Source: an uncultured Clostridia bacterium
GTDB lineage: Bacteria; Bacillota; Clostridia; Oscillospirales; Ruminococcaceae
Direction: 5' to 3'
Length of the DNA stretch: 64,000 bases
NCBI GenBank assembly: GCA_945873955.1
Contig: CAMCFA010000003.1
Span: forward strand, 22,167 to 86,166
The notes under the pieces were generated by a model. It had not been told where the DNA came from and searched no databases. It saw only the letters and a program-made list of their open reading frames with translations. A program made the position numbers and the translations under genes. Shown here piece by piece: positions 17,280-25,558 of this stretch; the stretch's first letter is position 1, and every line of letters starts with the position of its first letter.

Positions 17280-18163
17280 AGCGCACGCTCCGACAGCTCA
17301 GCTATCTCTGAAAGCCGCCCCAGCTCCCCCAGAAGCGCCGCCTTATCGAACAGCGGCAACAGCCCCGCAAGCGCCGGACGGCGTTTCAGCTCTCTGATAC
17401 TGCCCGCGTGGGCGCTTACCGCCAGCTTAACGCCGCAGTTCATGCACTGCCGGACTGCCTCGGCGTCGTCGCCTATCTCGTCGCATATAATTATCTCCGG
17501 GCTGAGGGAACGCAGCGCGCACATTATCCCGTCCGACTTTGAGTAGCCGTTGAGCACGTCTGTGTTTTCGCCGACGTCCAGCGCGGGAACTCCACCGTGA
17601 ACGCCCGCCAGCTCGCCGCGGCTGTCCACCACGGCGACCCGGTGTTCCTGCCCCAGTATCCTAGCCATGTCGCGAAGCACCGTGGTCTTGCCGGAAAGCG
17701 GCTTCCCGCAGACTATCAGGGAGCAAAGCCCCTCCGCGAACGCCCTGCGGCAGAGCAGCTCAGCACAGCCCCTTACCTGCCGCGGGAATCTGATGTTCAG
17801 CGAAGAAATATCCCGCAGCGCGGTGAGCCTGCCCTCCTGTATCACCGCAGTCCCGCAGAATCCCACACGCCCGCCTCCGGGCAGCGTGATGTAGCCCTCT
17901 GCTATCTCCCTTGCAAAGCTGTGCACCGAATTTCTGCAAAGCTCCAGAAAGCACTCGCTGATGTCCTCCTGTGAAAACGGCGGCGAGCATGGGATATTCC
18001 GCCCGTCAAGGGTGACTGCATAAGCCGGGCGGTTTGTCCGCAGGCGTATTTCCGCCACCTGCTCCAGCCCGCCCGCCGGGAGAGTTATCTTCTGTGCCGC
18101 CCGTTTCAGCGGCACGCTGTTTGTCCTCAGCTGCCTTTCACCGGCAGTTTTTGCGGCGATCAT
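17276..18163 (-). CDS. spoIIIAA: Stage III sporulation protein AA (SpoIIIAA), ATPase
   Basis: A secretion-type ATPase that energises the SpoIIIA channel from the mother cell. The 295-aa protein contains a Walker A (CGKPLSGKTTVLRDM, about residues 144-158), a Walker B (EIIICDEIG) and AVSAHAGSIRELKRRP in the C-terminal part. ATG 18163 has AGGAGG eight bases upstream; the open frame continues 19 codons without a site. It is first in the operon and overlaps spoIIIAB by four bases. No sigma-A promoter is visible ahead of it, as expected for mother-cell expression. Confidence 0.96.
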   Translation of the reverse strand: MIAAKTAGERQLRTNSVPLKRAAQKITLPAGGLEQVAEIRLRTNRPAYAVTLDGRNIPCSPPFSQEDISECFLELCRNSVHSFAREIAEGYITLPGGGRVGFCGTAVIQEGRLTALRDISSLNIRFPRQVRGCAELLCRRAFAEGLCSLIVCGKPLSGKTTVLRDMARILGQEHRVAVVDSRGELAGVHGGVPALDVGENTDVLNGYSKSDGIMCALRSLSPEIIICDEIGDDAEAVRQCMNCGVKLAVSAHAGSIRELKRRPALAGLLPLFDKAALLGELGRLSEIAELSERAL

Positions 18164-18196
18164 AAGCCATTCCTCCTGTTTTGTTCCGTTTGTAAG

Positions 18197-18225
18197 ATGA
18201 TATGTGGAACTTGTCCGCAATAGAA
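18197..18225 (-). promoter_or_regulatory. Possible sigma-E promoter of spoIIIA
   Basis: Minus strand TTCTATT, 14 bp, then CATATCAT resembles the sigma-E pattern (ATATT, 14 bp, CATACAnT). spoIIIA is sigma-E dependent in Bacillus subtilis. The match is imperfect and this call is tentative. Confidence 0.35.
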
Positions 18226-18335
18226 CCGCCGCCGGTAAAAATTACCGCTTAGCCGGCAATGCTTCTCAAATACCCATGCTGTGGGAAATATGAGAAAGAC
18301 GATTAATTTATGGGACAAATTCACGAATATGTCCT

Positions 18336-18363
18336 TTGCATTCCCGCCGAAATCCGCTATAAT
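18336..18363 (+). promoter_or_regulatory. Sigma-A promoter of plsY
   Basis: TTGCAT-16 bp-TATAAT about 45 bp upstream of the start. Confidence 0.7.
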
Positions 18364-18409
18364 ATTATTATAGAGTATTCTACTCATTTGTGGGAAAGGG
18401 GTCGATTTG

Positions 18410-19024
18410 ATGAATATTATGAGAACATTTATATTCTCTGTAATAGGTTATCTGCTGGGCGGACTGCTGTTCGCAAGGTATTTCAGCAATTTATTCTGCG
18501 GCAAGGACGTCACTGTACAGGGTGAGGACAAAAATCCCGGCACGTTCAACGCGTACACCTACGGGGGCTTCTGGTGCGGCGCGCTTACGCTGATATGCGA
18601 CCTGCTGAAAGGCTTCCTGCCGGTGTTCCTGTATGCCCGCCTTGCCGGAACACGGTCGCTGGGTCTGGTGCTGGTAATGGCTGCGCCGATACTCGGACAT
18701 ATTTTTCCTATCTGGCATAAATTCAACGGAGGAAAAGGTATCGCTGTGTCCTTCGGCGTGCTGCTGGGGCTTGCCCCGAACATGCTTCCGGTGCTTACCC
18801 TCGCGATTACATACCTGTTCCTGTCCTTCGTAATAAAGATAAACCCGCACTTCTACCGCATAATCCTCACCTATGCGCTGACGGTGCTTATCGTTATAGT
18901 TTCCACCCCGGATCTTGCGGTGATACTCGGCTGCATGGCGGTAGCTGCGGGGGTAGTCATCAAGCATATCAGCGTGCGCGACACCGACGAGAAAATGCAG
19001 GTCAAGGCGCTGTGGAAACGGTAA
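18410..19024 (+). CDS. plsY: Glycerol-3-phosphate acyltransferase PlsY
   Basis: PlsY acylates glycerol-3-phosphate using acyl-phosphate, the first membrane step of phospholipid synthesis. The 204-aa protein has about five membrane helices. Motif 1 is degenerate (DKNPGTFNAYTYGG in place of the usual GSGNPGATN). Motif 2 GHIFPIWHKFNGGKGIAVSFG is intact. The start is ATG 18410 after GGGAAAGGGG; a TTG overlaps immediately upstream. The unusual motif 1 may mean a divergent paralogue. The neighbours do not help assign a specific role. Confidence 0.88.
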   Translation: MNIMRTFIFSVIGYLLGGLLFARYFSNLFCGKDVTVQGEDKNPGTFNAYTYGGFWCGALTLICDLLKGFLPVFLYARLAGTRSLGLVLVMAAPILGHIFPIWHKFNGGKGIAVSFGVLLGLAPNMLPVLTLAITYLFLSFVIKINPHFYRIILTYALTVLIVIVSTPDLAVILGCMAVAAGVVIKHISVRDTDEKMQVKALWKR

Positions 19025-19152
19025 ATGCGAATATACAAAAAAGCAGCTTTTGATGTACATATCAAAAACTGCTCAGCTTGTAAAAAATTCTGACAGCCTT
19101 AGAAAACGCAGAGTTTCTCAGGCTGTTTCTATATTTAAATCAATTATTTAAA

Positions 19153-20127
19153 TCAATTCTGGAACTTTATCTGCTCGCCGGTTATCGGCTTGTACCGCGC
19201 CAGCGCCGAACCGTCAAGCTGCTCCCGGTGCATGTCTACCGCGGAGATCTGGTGGTTCTCATAGGTGTTGTAGTAGTAGATACCCTTGTCGGCATTGCAG
19301 CAGGAGGTGTAGATAGTGATCTCGTACTTACCCTCGCCTAAATGGCAGCAGCCCCGCTGCTGGTCTACCGCCCCCAAGATGTGGAAGAACTGGCTCACGC
19401 TCTCCTGATCGGAGCTGCCGGAAAGGGAGTTCATCTTGACGAACGCCGCCCGGATAAACCTCGACTGGGAGGAAAGATCCCCCGGAAGCCCCATTGCGCC
19501 CATTCCGCGGCTGTAAGCCCTCAGCGGGAGCTTGTCGGAAAAGTTGTTCTGCGGATTGTCCGGGGACAGGTACATATAGTTGTTAAGGCTGAAAAGCTGC
19601 TCGTCAAAGGGCGGATTGTTCGTCAGCACACCGACGGGATTGTCGTATATCCGTATCCCCTCCTCCACCGACTCCACAGTAATAGCCTCGGTCTTGTCGG
19701 CAACTATCCAGTGAAGCTGCGCACAGGGCAGCTTGTCGCTGAACGGGATATTTGTGATGTTTATCTTCTCCAGCAGCGCCCTTGCCTCCCGGACAGTACC
19801 GCACTGCGCCAGCAGCCACGGTATCAGCTCAAACTGCGCAACATTGTCCTTTCCCGGTATGACGTCGCGGTAATGCGCGTTCCCTACGAAATTCAGCCCC
19901 GCAACGCACAGCCCGCGCTCGTTCATTGCGTCGTAATACAGCGGGAAATTATCCGCGACATGCGCCATTCCCACCATTGCGTAATGCTCCTTAATGCCGC
20001 CCATTGAGCGGAATTCAAACGGGTAGTTCCGGGGAGTTACCGTTATCTCGTCGCCGTATGAAAACTCATAGTCCAGCGTCCTGCCGAAGTAAAAATCCTC
20101 TGTTTTATATGTCGCAGCGGTACACAT
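19153..20127 (-). CDS. bsh: Bile salt hydrolase (choloylglycine hydrolase family)
   Basis: An N-terminal nucleophile hydrolase that deconjugates glycine- or taurine-bound bile acids; penicillin V acylases share the fold. The 324-aa protein starts MCTAATYKTEDFYFGRTLDY. Removal of Met would expose catalytic Cys2, with R16 and D19 matching the conserved Arg/Asp. Further family residues appear in NERGLCVAGLNF, GVLTNNPPFD and SQSRFIRAAF. GCVAGLNF-type context and overall similarity favour bile salt hydrolase over penicillin acylase, but substrate preference is not proven. AGGAGGACTGTT precedes the ATG. Monocistronic, with a promoter at 20165-20193. Points to an intestinal habitat. Confidence 0.88.
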   Translation of the reverse strand: MCTAATYKTEDFYFGRTLDYEFSYGDEITVTPRNYPFEFRSMGGIKEHYAMVGMAHVADNFPLYYDAMNERGLCVAGLNFVGNAHYRDVIPGKDNVAQFELIPWLLAQCGTVREARALLEKINITNIPFSDKLPCAQLHWIVADKTEAITVESVEEGIRIYDNPVGVLTNNPPFDEQLFSLNNYMYLSPDNPQNNFSDKLPLRAYSRGMGAMGLPGDLSSQSRFIRAAFVKMNSLSGSSDQESVSQFFHILGAVDQQRGCCHLGEGKYEITIYTSCCNADKGIYYYNTYENHQISAVDMHREQLDGSALARYKPITGEQIKFQN

Positions 20128-20164
20128 TTTTAACAGTCCTCCTGTTGAAATACTGGTCGATTAT

Positions 20165-20193
20165 AGTATATCACAAAATCCAGCCGATATCAA
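20165..20193 (-). promoter_or_regulatory. Promoter of the bile salt hydrolase gene
   Basis: Minus strand TTGATA-17 bp-TATACT, about 40 bp ahead of the ATG. Confidence 0.65.
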
Positions 20194-20249
20194 TGATCCG
20201 CAGTTATTTCTCAGAGATATTAGACATTTACGGCGAAAAATGTATCGTA

Positions 20250-21341
20250 TCAGCAATAAGCCGCCGCCACAAGGTGCAGCTCCTTGTTTTCGTCGCCGCG
20301 TTCGGTTTCCAGCCGGAGAGTGCGCAGCCGCTTCTCCCTCTCCGACATGACAAGGTCTGCGCACGGGTTGTTCCAGCCGAACAGCCCGTACCCGCTGAAC
20401 CCGCCGACCCGCTTCCCGTCCGACAGCAGCTCTGCAGCGGCGAAGTCCTTATCCTTGTTCTTGATGTACATCACGACCACCTGTGAGCATTCGCACTGCG
20501 CCTCGAACACCAGCCGGTCGTGGTTCTTGAGCTTGCTGCGGCAGACTCTGAACTGCCTGTCCGGGCATTCCGTGTCCTCGCAGGTGAAGGCGGTCAGCTC
20601 CGCCAGATCGAACAGCCGCAGCCCCTCGAACCGGGCGGCGGTCACTGCGTGGGGCATGGGCAGCTCCGGGGCGTTCTCCTCAATGCTCCGCTCGATAGTC
20701 CGCATAATGCACTTTGCAATGAACTCCTGCCCGTCAACATGCGGGTGTCCCTCGTCCTCGGTGTAGACGTCCATTGGCAGCACGCCGGAGGTTATGAGCG
20801 GGTACACCGACCCCAGCAGCCCCGTCATGGGCAGCCCGTAATGCTTCGCAAAATGCAGCATATATTCCTGACAGGAGTAGCCCTCCCGGTTGAACACCGC
20901 CACCGGAAGTATCACCGGCTTCCAGTCGAACGAAAGCAGCATACGCAGCAGGCTCTCGTACTTCTCCAGCCCGATAGGGTGGCTTTCCTCGTTAATGGAA
21001 TAATCCAGCACCACAATGTCCGGCTTGAACTCCGGTATGAGCATTTGCGCGACCAGCATTCCCGTCAGAGAGTTCGTGCCGGAAACCGCCATGTTCCGTA
21101 TCTCGACCCGCGCACCGGTCTTTTCCTCCAGCAGTTCCTTCATGAATTCCGGAAACGCCTTTCCAACGCCGTCCGCCACAGCGTGATAGCCTATGGTTAT
21201 CGAAGCGCCCAGAAATGCCACTTTTATCTCTTTGCCGGAAAGTATCTCCCTCAGCCGTTCGCCGCACGCGGTGTTTATCACGGATTTTTCGGCAGTTTCG
21301 TTGTAAAGCTGCTCCCCCAGAGCCTCTAAAAGCGTTTTCAT
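20250..21341 (-). CDS. SGNH/GDSL-type hydrolase
   Basis: A 363-aa protein of the SGNH hydrolase superfamily (esterases and acetyl-hydrolases). Block I is FLGASITIGYH, with GAS replacing GDS but the nucleophilic serine kept. SGTNS fits block II, and DEGHPHVDGQEF supplies the catalytic Asp-x-x-His of block V. A C-terminal beta-rich domain of about 120 residues follows and may bind carbohydrate. There is no signal peptide, so a cytoplasmic role is likely. GGGGAGGAG precedes the ATG. It lies 17 bp downstream of a LysR gene on the same strand, a probable two-gene operon. Substrate unknown. Confidence 0.82.
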   Translation of the reverse strand: MKTLLEALGEQLYNETAEKSVINTACGERLREILSGKEIKVAFLGASITIGYHAVADGVGKAFPEFMKELLEEKTGARVEIRNMAVSGTNSLTGMLVAQMLIPEFKPDIVVLDYSINEESHPIGLEKYESLLRMLLSFDWKPVILPVAVFNREGYSCQEYMLHFAKHYGLPMTGLLGSVYPLITSGVLPMDVYTEDEGHPHVDGQEFIAKCIMRTIERSIEENAPELPMPHAVTAARFEGLRLFDLAELTAFTCEDTECPDRQFRVCRSKLKNHDRLVFEAQCECSQVVVMYIKNKDKDFAAAELLSDGKRVGGFSGYGLFGWNNPCADLVMSEREKRLRTLRLETERGDENKELHLVAAAYC

Positions 21342-21358
21342 TCAAAGCTCCTCCCCTG

Positions 21359-22327
21359 TCAGGAAGTGCGCCATGTGCCTATGCTTACCAGCTTTTTCAG
21401 CAGCAGCCCGTACTCCTGCGCCGCCTTTGACAGATAGCCGCTCTTGCGGTAGACAAGAGAGATGTCGGTTTTTGCGACAGCGTCCGGCAGGGGGTAGTAA
21501 TTCGGGTGCGCGGCATAGTTCCCGAAGCGTATCATGGAGTCCGGCACAAAAGCCGCTCCGAAGCCCGCCTTAACGAACGCAAACGCAGTTTCCACCGAAT
21601 GCACCCTCAGCGCGAAGTTCGGCGTAAGCCCGCCCTTGACGCACATTTCCTCCACCATATCCGCGGAGAACTCGCCGTACTCGCAGACCACCAGCCGCTC
21701 GTTCCCGACCAGCTTCAAGTCTATCGGCGCAGTGGTGAGGTACTTCATGGAGTTGCCGGAGATGTCCTCGGCGGTCAGCGCAGACCCGGCGAAAACCTCG
21801 TTCAGCGGGCTGTCCGCTGGGACTGCCAGCAGCAGGCGCTCCTCGGCAAGCGGCTCTGCGTCGAACAGCTTGCGGTCGTATGAGCCGGTGCCGACGAACA
21901 CGTCTATCTCGCCGCTCAGCACCTTTTCCAGCAGGCTCCGGGAGCTGTCCTCGGTAACGGACACCTTTATCCCCGGATAATTGTGGCAGAACGCCACAAT
22001 GCTCCTCGGCAGCATACAGGACGCACGGAATATCGTTGCGCCCACCCGCAGCGTTCCGGTTTTGAGGTCAGCCATGTCCGCCAGCTCGTTGCGGAGGTTT
22101 TCTTCTATCGCCTTTATCTGCATTGCAGAGCGGAGGTAAGCCTCCCCCGCGGCGGTCAGCTTTATCGGTGAGGAGGAACGGTCGAACAGCGTTGCTCCCA
22201 CTTGGTTTTCCACGTTCATTATATACTGGCTCAGCGACGGCTGAGATACCGAAATCGACCGCGCCGCCTTTGAGAAGCTCCCCTGCTGAGCAAGGGCAAG
22301 CACATATTCTATCTGCTGTGAAGTCAT
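21359..22327 (-). CDS. LysR family transcriptional regulator
   Basis: A 322-aa LysR regulator. The winged HTH is at residues 1-60 (QQGSFSKAARSISVSQPSLS), followed by the periplasmic-binding-like effector domain. The start at 22327 follows AAGGAGAAAAAT. It precedes the SGNH hydrolase on the same strand by 17 bp, so it is likely co-transcribed with it. It is divergent from the GNAT gene. LysR proteins usually regulate a neighbour; the hydrolase or the divergent GNAT gene are both possible targets. Confidence 0.92.
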   Translation of the reverse strand: MTSQQIEYVLALAQQGSFSKAARSISVSQPSLSQYIMNVENQVGATLFDRSSSPIKLTAAGEAYLRSAMQIKAIEENLRNELADMADLKTGTLRVGATIFRASCMLPRSIVAFCHNYPGIKVSVTEDSSRSLLEKVLSGEIDVFVGTGSYDRKLFDAEPLAEERLLLAVPADSPLNEVFAGSALTAEDISGNSMKYLTTAPIDLKLVGNERLVVCEYGEFSADMVEEMCVKGGLTPNFALRVHSVETAFAFVKAGFGAAFVPDSMIRFGNYAAHPNYYPLPDAVAKTDISLVYRKSGYLSKAAQEYGLLLKKLVSIGTWRTS

Positions 22328-22382
22328 ATTTTTCTCCTTTATTTTGGGGAACGCGTCCCTAAAAGTGTTTTTCAATAACAAT

Positions 22383-22411
22383 ATAATATCACATCTATGG
22401 AAATTTTGCAA
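22383..22411 (-). promoter_or_regulatory. Promoter of the LysR-SGNH operon
   Basis: Minus strand TTGCAA-17 bp-TATTAT. The 306-bp divergent intergenic region (22328-22633) otherwise shows only AT-rich sequence and the GNAT promoter. Confidence 0.6.
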
Positions 22412-22537
22412 GCAGAATTACAAAGAAAATATGAAGTTCTATTAAATTGCACTGAGATCCCACAGAAAGCCGCCGCAAAACAGGTCGAAACATGGGGTAT
22501 AATTTTAGATTAATCATAAAAAAACTGCAAATAATTA

Positions 22538-22566
22538 TTGACATATCCACCGAAATCTGATATAAT
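22538..22566 (+). promoter_or_regulatory. Sigma-A promoter of the GNAT gene
   Basis: TTGACA-17 bp-TATAAT, perfect consensus. Confidence 0.85.
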
Positions 22567-22633
22567 TCTTCACAAAGGCATAGAATTATATCGTTATATT
22601 GTTTTGATTATAGCCAACAGGAGGTCAGCATTT

Positions 22634-23143
22634 ATGGTTGAACTAACCGCTGTAACAGCTCAGGAAAAAGAGATCCTTAACAACCTGCTTGAAAAGTACC
22701 AGTACGAATTCTCGCAGTGGGACATGCGCGACGTTGACGAAAACGGGCTGTTCGGGTATGAGTACCTCGACTGCTACTTCACGGAGCCGAACCGCTTCCC
22801 CTACTTCATCAGGGTTGACGGCAGGATCGCCGGGTTCGCGCTGGTGAGCGACTACCCCGAAGTCCCCGACCGCCCAACGGACTTCTGCCTGTCGGAATTC
22901 TTTATCCTCTACAAGTACCGCAAGAGCGGCGTCGGACGGGAGGCTGTCCGGCAGATACTTGACTGCCACCGCGGGCGCTGGCAGCTCAAACGCCACCCGC
23001 ACAACATGGCTTCGGTGTACTTCTGGAACAAGGTGATCGCCGACTACACCCACGGCGACTACACGCTGGTAGGAAACTACCCCGACAGGTCGGTGGATTA
23101 CGACGACGGAACTCCCGCAGATGTGTTCTTCTTTGAGAACTGA
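22634..23143 (+). CDS. GNAT-family N-acetyltransferase
   Basis: A 169-aa GCN5-related acetyltransferase. The acetyl-CoA-binding motif A appears as FFILYKYRKSGVGREAVRQI (about residues 93-112), preceded by the usual beta-hairpin RIAGFALVSD. Substrate unknown. ATG 22634 follows ACAGGAGGTCAGCATTT. It is monocistronic between a consensus promoter and a terminator and divergent from the LysR gene. Confidence 0.88.
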   Translation: MVELTAVTAQEKEILNNLLEKYQYEFSQWDMRDVDENGLFGYEYLDCYFTEPNRFPYFIRVDGRIAGFALVSDYPEVPDRPTDFCLSEFFILYKYRKSGVGREAVRQILDCHRGRWQLKRHPHNMASVYFWNKVIADYTHGDYTLVGNYPDRSVDYDDGTPADVFFFEN

Positions 23144-23186
23144 TAACGGTTCAATACCGTGTTGTAAAAAAGCAACGCATAAAGGA

Positions 23187-23224
23187 AGCGCTTACCTCAC
23201 CACACAGGTGAGATAAGCGCTTTT
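23187..23224 (+). terminator. Terminator of the GNAT gene
   Basis: AGCGCTTACCTCAC stem pairing with GTGAGATAAGCGCT (one bulge), then TTTT. Confidence 0.8.
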
Positions 23225-23251
23225 CCAATGGAATACGGAATTATTATCTAC

Positions 23252-23291
23252 AAAAAAGCGCCTCAACGCGCAAAATGCGTGTCGAGGCACT
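23252..23291 (-). terminator. Terminator of tRNA-Thr
   Basis: On the minus strand AGTGCCTCGAC/GTTGAGGCGCT followed by TTTTTT, directly after the tRNA. The same hairpin module recurs at 45747-45782 and 46229-46263. Confidence 0.9.
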
Positions 23292-23295
23292 CGAC

Positions 23296-23371
23296 TGGAG
23301 CTGGTGAACGGACTCGAACCCCCGACCTGCGCATTACGAATGCGCTGCTCTACCGACTGAGCTACACCAGC
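23296..23371 (-). tRNA. tRNA-Thr (anticodon CGU)
   Basis: Full cloverleaf of 76 nt including an encoded CCA. The acceptor GCTGGTG pairs with CACCAGC, the anticodon loop is TTCGTAA (anticodon CGT), and the T-loop is GTTCGAG. It has its own promoter (23471-23499) and terminator. Confidence 0.97.
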
Positions 23372-23401
23372 GAAAAACTGAAACGAAATTTGCAAAAAGC
23401 C

Positions 23402-23430
23402 TTGAAATAAACAAATCTATATGCTATAAT
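23402..23430 (+). promoter_or_regulatory. Promoter of the SipW-like gene operon
   Basis: TTGAAA-17 bp-TATAAT reading rightward. It lies inside the leader of the divergent tRNA-Thr transcript. Confidence 0.7.
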
Positions 23431-23470
23431 AAATAGAGAATGTTCAGCCACGCAAAATCGTGACTATATT

Positions 23471-23499
23471 ATTATATACTTAAAAAGAGAATTTGTCAA
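23471..23499 (-). promoter_or_regulatory. Promoter of tRNA-Thr
   Basis: Minus strand TTGACA-17 bp-TATAAT, perfect consensus, about 100 bp upstream of the tRNA. Its -35 covers the TTG codon at 23493, which argues against that codon as the start of the next gene. Confidence 0.85.
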
Positions 23500-23510
23500 G
23501 TGCAAAAGAG

Positions 23511-24824
23511 GTGTTTTTTATAAATCTCGGCAAAAAAATTATCCGCTGGGCGGGGATCGTCGTGAGCATTCTGCTGGGAGTGCTCTGCGTACTTATGATC
23601 GTCAGCTCTGCCGCGTTCGGCTCTGCACGGACGGTGAGCGTTTTCGGCTTCAATATGTTTATCTGCGAAAGCGGCGACTACGACAGCGTTCCGGCGGGGA
23701 GCGCCGTGATCACCACCTCCTGTGCGCCCTACGACCTTGAAGAGGGGAATCTCGTGCTTTACAGCACCGACCCTATGAACAAAAATGCAAAGCTCGCCAT
23801 GGGCTATTATGTCGATTTCAAAATGAGCGACGGAGTTTACTACCTGTCGCTTGTCAACGGCGATCAGAGCACCGTTATCAGTGAAAATGCCCTTATCGGC
23901 AAGGCAGGCTGGTGCAGCCCGTTCCTCGGCTCTTTTATCAGCTTCACCAAAACTCCGTGGGGAGTGTTCATCATGGCGGTGATCCCCTGCGCACTGCTAG
24001 TTCTGTTTGACCTGCTGCGCAGAAAAGATTCGGAAAGACCTATCCCGGAGATCATTCCGCAGGTCAAGAATCAAGAGGAAGAACACCCGGAACCGCAGTT
24101 CTCCGTCGGTGAGAGCGGCAGCGCTTCATACCGGCGCGGCGCCGCAGGAAAGCAGCTGAACTCTGCGGACAGCGTGCTGTTCACCTTTGACAGCAGGAAA
24201 CCAGCGCAGAAGCCTGCCTCTGCGCCCACTATGTCGGACGCTGCGGTGCTTTCGCTGCTGAACTCCCCCGCCGCGAAGCGGGACGATCCCGCAGCCGTCA
24301 ATAAGCCGGACGCCAAGACCGCCAAGCCGGAACGTCCAACTGTAAGCGCTGTTAACGTTGTAAATACCGCTTCAACGCAGACCTCCGCAGCGAAGCCCAC
24401 GCTTCCCGCGCCGGTCGCTGCGAAGCGCTACATAGACAACACCGTGAATCCCTCGCCAAAGACCGAAACACAGCCGGAAACCGCCGCAAACCGCGCGGGG
24501 ACTGTCAAGGATAAGACAGAGGAACTGCCGGAGCTGCCCAAGAAGCAGAAGAAGCGCTCCGACGCGTTCTTCGCACAGTCGGAAGCGCCGCAGATCGGCA
24601 AGGGTCTTGTCGGCAAGCAGAGCCGCTCCATTATCGACCTTGAAGACGCTCTCGCAACTGCTCCCTCCCGCGGCGGGAAGCCGGAATCCGGGCGCCGCAG
24701 CGCGGATATCCTCGCCGCCAAGAACCGCAGCGATCTCATCACCGAGGACGACGACTCACGGGACAAGTCCCGCTATGAGGTGGACGATATCCTCGCCGGG
24801 ATTGAGCGCAAACACAAGAAATGA
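23511..24824 (+). CDS. SipW/ER-type signal peptidase-like membrane protein, catalytic residues apparently lost
   Basis: About 437 aa. Residues 5-165 resemble SipW-type signal peptidase I. There is a membrane helix (about 14-34) and a beta domain ending ENALIGKAGWCSPFLGSFIS. A second helix follows (TPWGVFIMAVIPCALLVLF), the same closing pattern as SipW. The catalytic SGSMEP box reads SGDYDS, with Asp where the nucleophilic Ser belongs, and the catalytic His region reads MGYYVDF without His. A Pro/Ala/Lys-rich cytoplasmic tail of about 260 residues follows. The start is uncertain: GTG 23511 lies inside GAGGTG, itself a good ribosome-binding site six bases before ATA 23520. The gene overlaps the ECF gene by four bases. 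The role is unknown and enzymatic activity is doubtful. Confidence 0.7.
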   Translation: MFFINLGKKIIRWAGIVVSILLGVLCVLMIVSSAAFGSARTVSVFGFNMFICESGDYDSVPAGSAVITTSCAPYDLEEGNLVLYSTDPMNKNAKLAMGYYVDFKMSDGVYYLSLVNGDQSTVISENALIGKAGWCSPFLGSFISFTKTPWGVFIMAVIPCALLVLFDLLRRKDSERPIPEIIPQVKNQEEEHPEPQFSVGESGSASYRRGAAGKQLNSADSVLFTFDSRKPAQKPASAPTMSDAAVLSLLNSPAAKRDDPAAVNKPDAKTAKPERPTVSAVNVVNTASTQTSAAKPTLPAPVAAKRYIDNTVNPSPKTETQPETAANRAGTVKDKTEELPELPKKQKKRSDAFFAQSEAPQIGKGLVGKQSRSIIDLEDALATAPSRGGKPESGRRSADILAAKNRSDLITEDDDSRDKSRYEVDDILAGIERKHKK

Positions 24825-25516
24825 AAAAGATCTTATCCGTCCTCGCGGCGGCAGGGGTAGCCGCTGCCGCCGTTTTTGGTGCAATATTTTCAAGCGGGAC
24901 AGGCTTCTGGTTTGCCAGCGCCGCAGCCGCCCTGCTGTGCTGCGTGCCGTTCTTTCTGTCATTTGAGAAGCGCGCTCCCTCGGCTGGGGAGCTGGTGCTT
25001 ATTGCGGTAATGACCGCGTTTTCCGCCGCAGGGAGATTTATTTTCGCGCCGGTGCCGTTCTTTAAGCCCGTTGCGGCGATAGTCGCGATAGCGGCGCGGC
25101 ATTTCGGCGGTCAGGCGGGCTTCATGATAGGCGCGCTTTCGGCGATAATTTCCAACATCTATTTCGGGCAGGGACCGTGGACGCCGTTCCAAATGCTCTG
25201 CTGGGGACTTATCGGTCTTGCCGCCGGTTTCGCCGGGAAACGCGGACTTCTTGACAAACCGCTGCCGCTGTGCGTTTTCGGCGTATTCGCCGGGATATTC
25301 TACTCCTTCGTCATGGACGTATGGACGGTCATCTCCATGAACGGCGGCTTCTCCGGCGGACTTTGGGCTGCGGCGGTGATATCAGCTCTGCCAGTCACCG
25401 GGATATACTGCGTTTCAAACGTTATTTTCCTGCTGATCCTCAACAAGCCGCTCGGCAGAAGGCTGGAACGGCTGAAAACCAAATACGGCGTCTTCACGTC
25501 GAATCCCGTCGAATAA
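24821..25516 (+). CDS. ECF transporter S component-like membrane protein
   Basis: A 231-aa protein with about six membrane helices. The stretch GELVLIAVMTAFSAAGRFIF and the following FKPVAAIVAIAARHFGG look like the conserved core of energy-coupling-factor substrate-binding (S) subunits, which capture vitamins or similar small molecules. No ECF T or A1/A2 genes are in the window, so it would share a common ECF module encoded elsewhere. Its ATG overlaps the stop of the SipW-like gene (ATGA), indicating coupling. Substrate unknown. Confidence 0.75.
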   Translation: MKKILSVLAAAGVAAAAVFGAIFSSGTGFWFASAAAALLCCVPFFLSFEKRAPSAGELVLIAVMTAFSAAGRFIFAPVPFFKPVAAIVAIAARHFGGQAGFMIGALSAIISNIYFGQGPWTPFQMLCWGLIGLAAGFAGKRGLLDKPLPLCVFGVFAGIFYSFVMDVWTVISMNGGFSGGLWAAAVISALPVTGIYCVSNVIFLLILNKPLGRRLERLKTKYGVFTSNPVE

Positions 25517-25558
25517 TGCCGTATTTTTTCACACAACTTTACATTTCAAGGAGCTTCC

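Noticed and set aside
23493..23510. TTG at 23493 as start of the SipW-like gene
   Set aside because: The codon overlaps the -35 element of the divergent tRNA-Thr promoter and its only purine-rich upstream stretch is two bases away.
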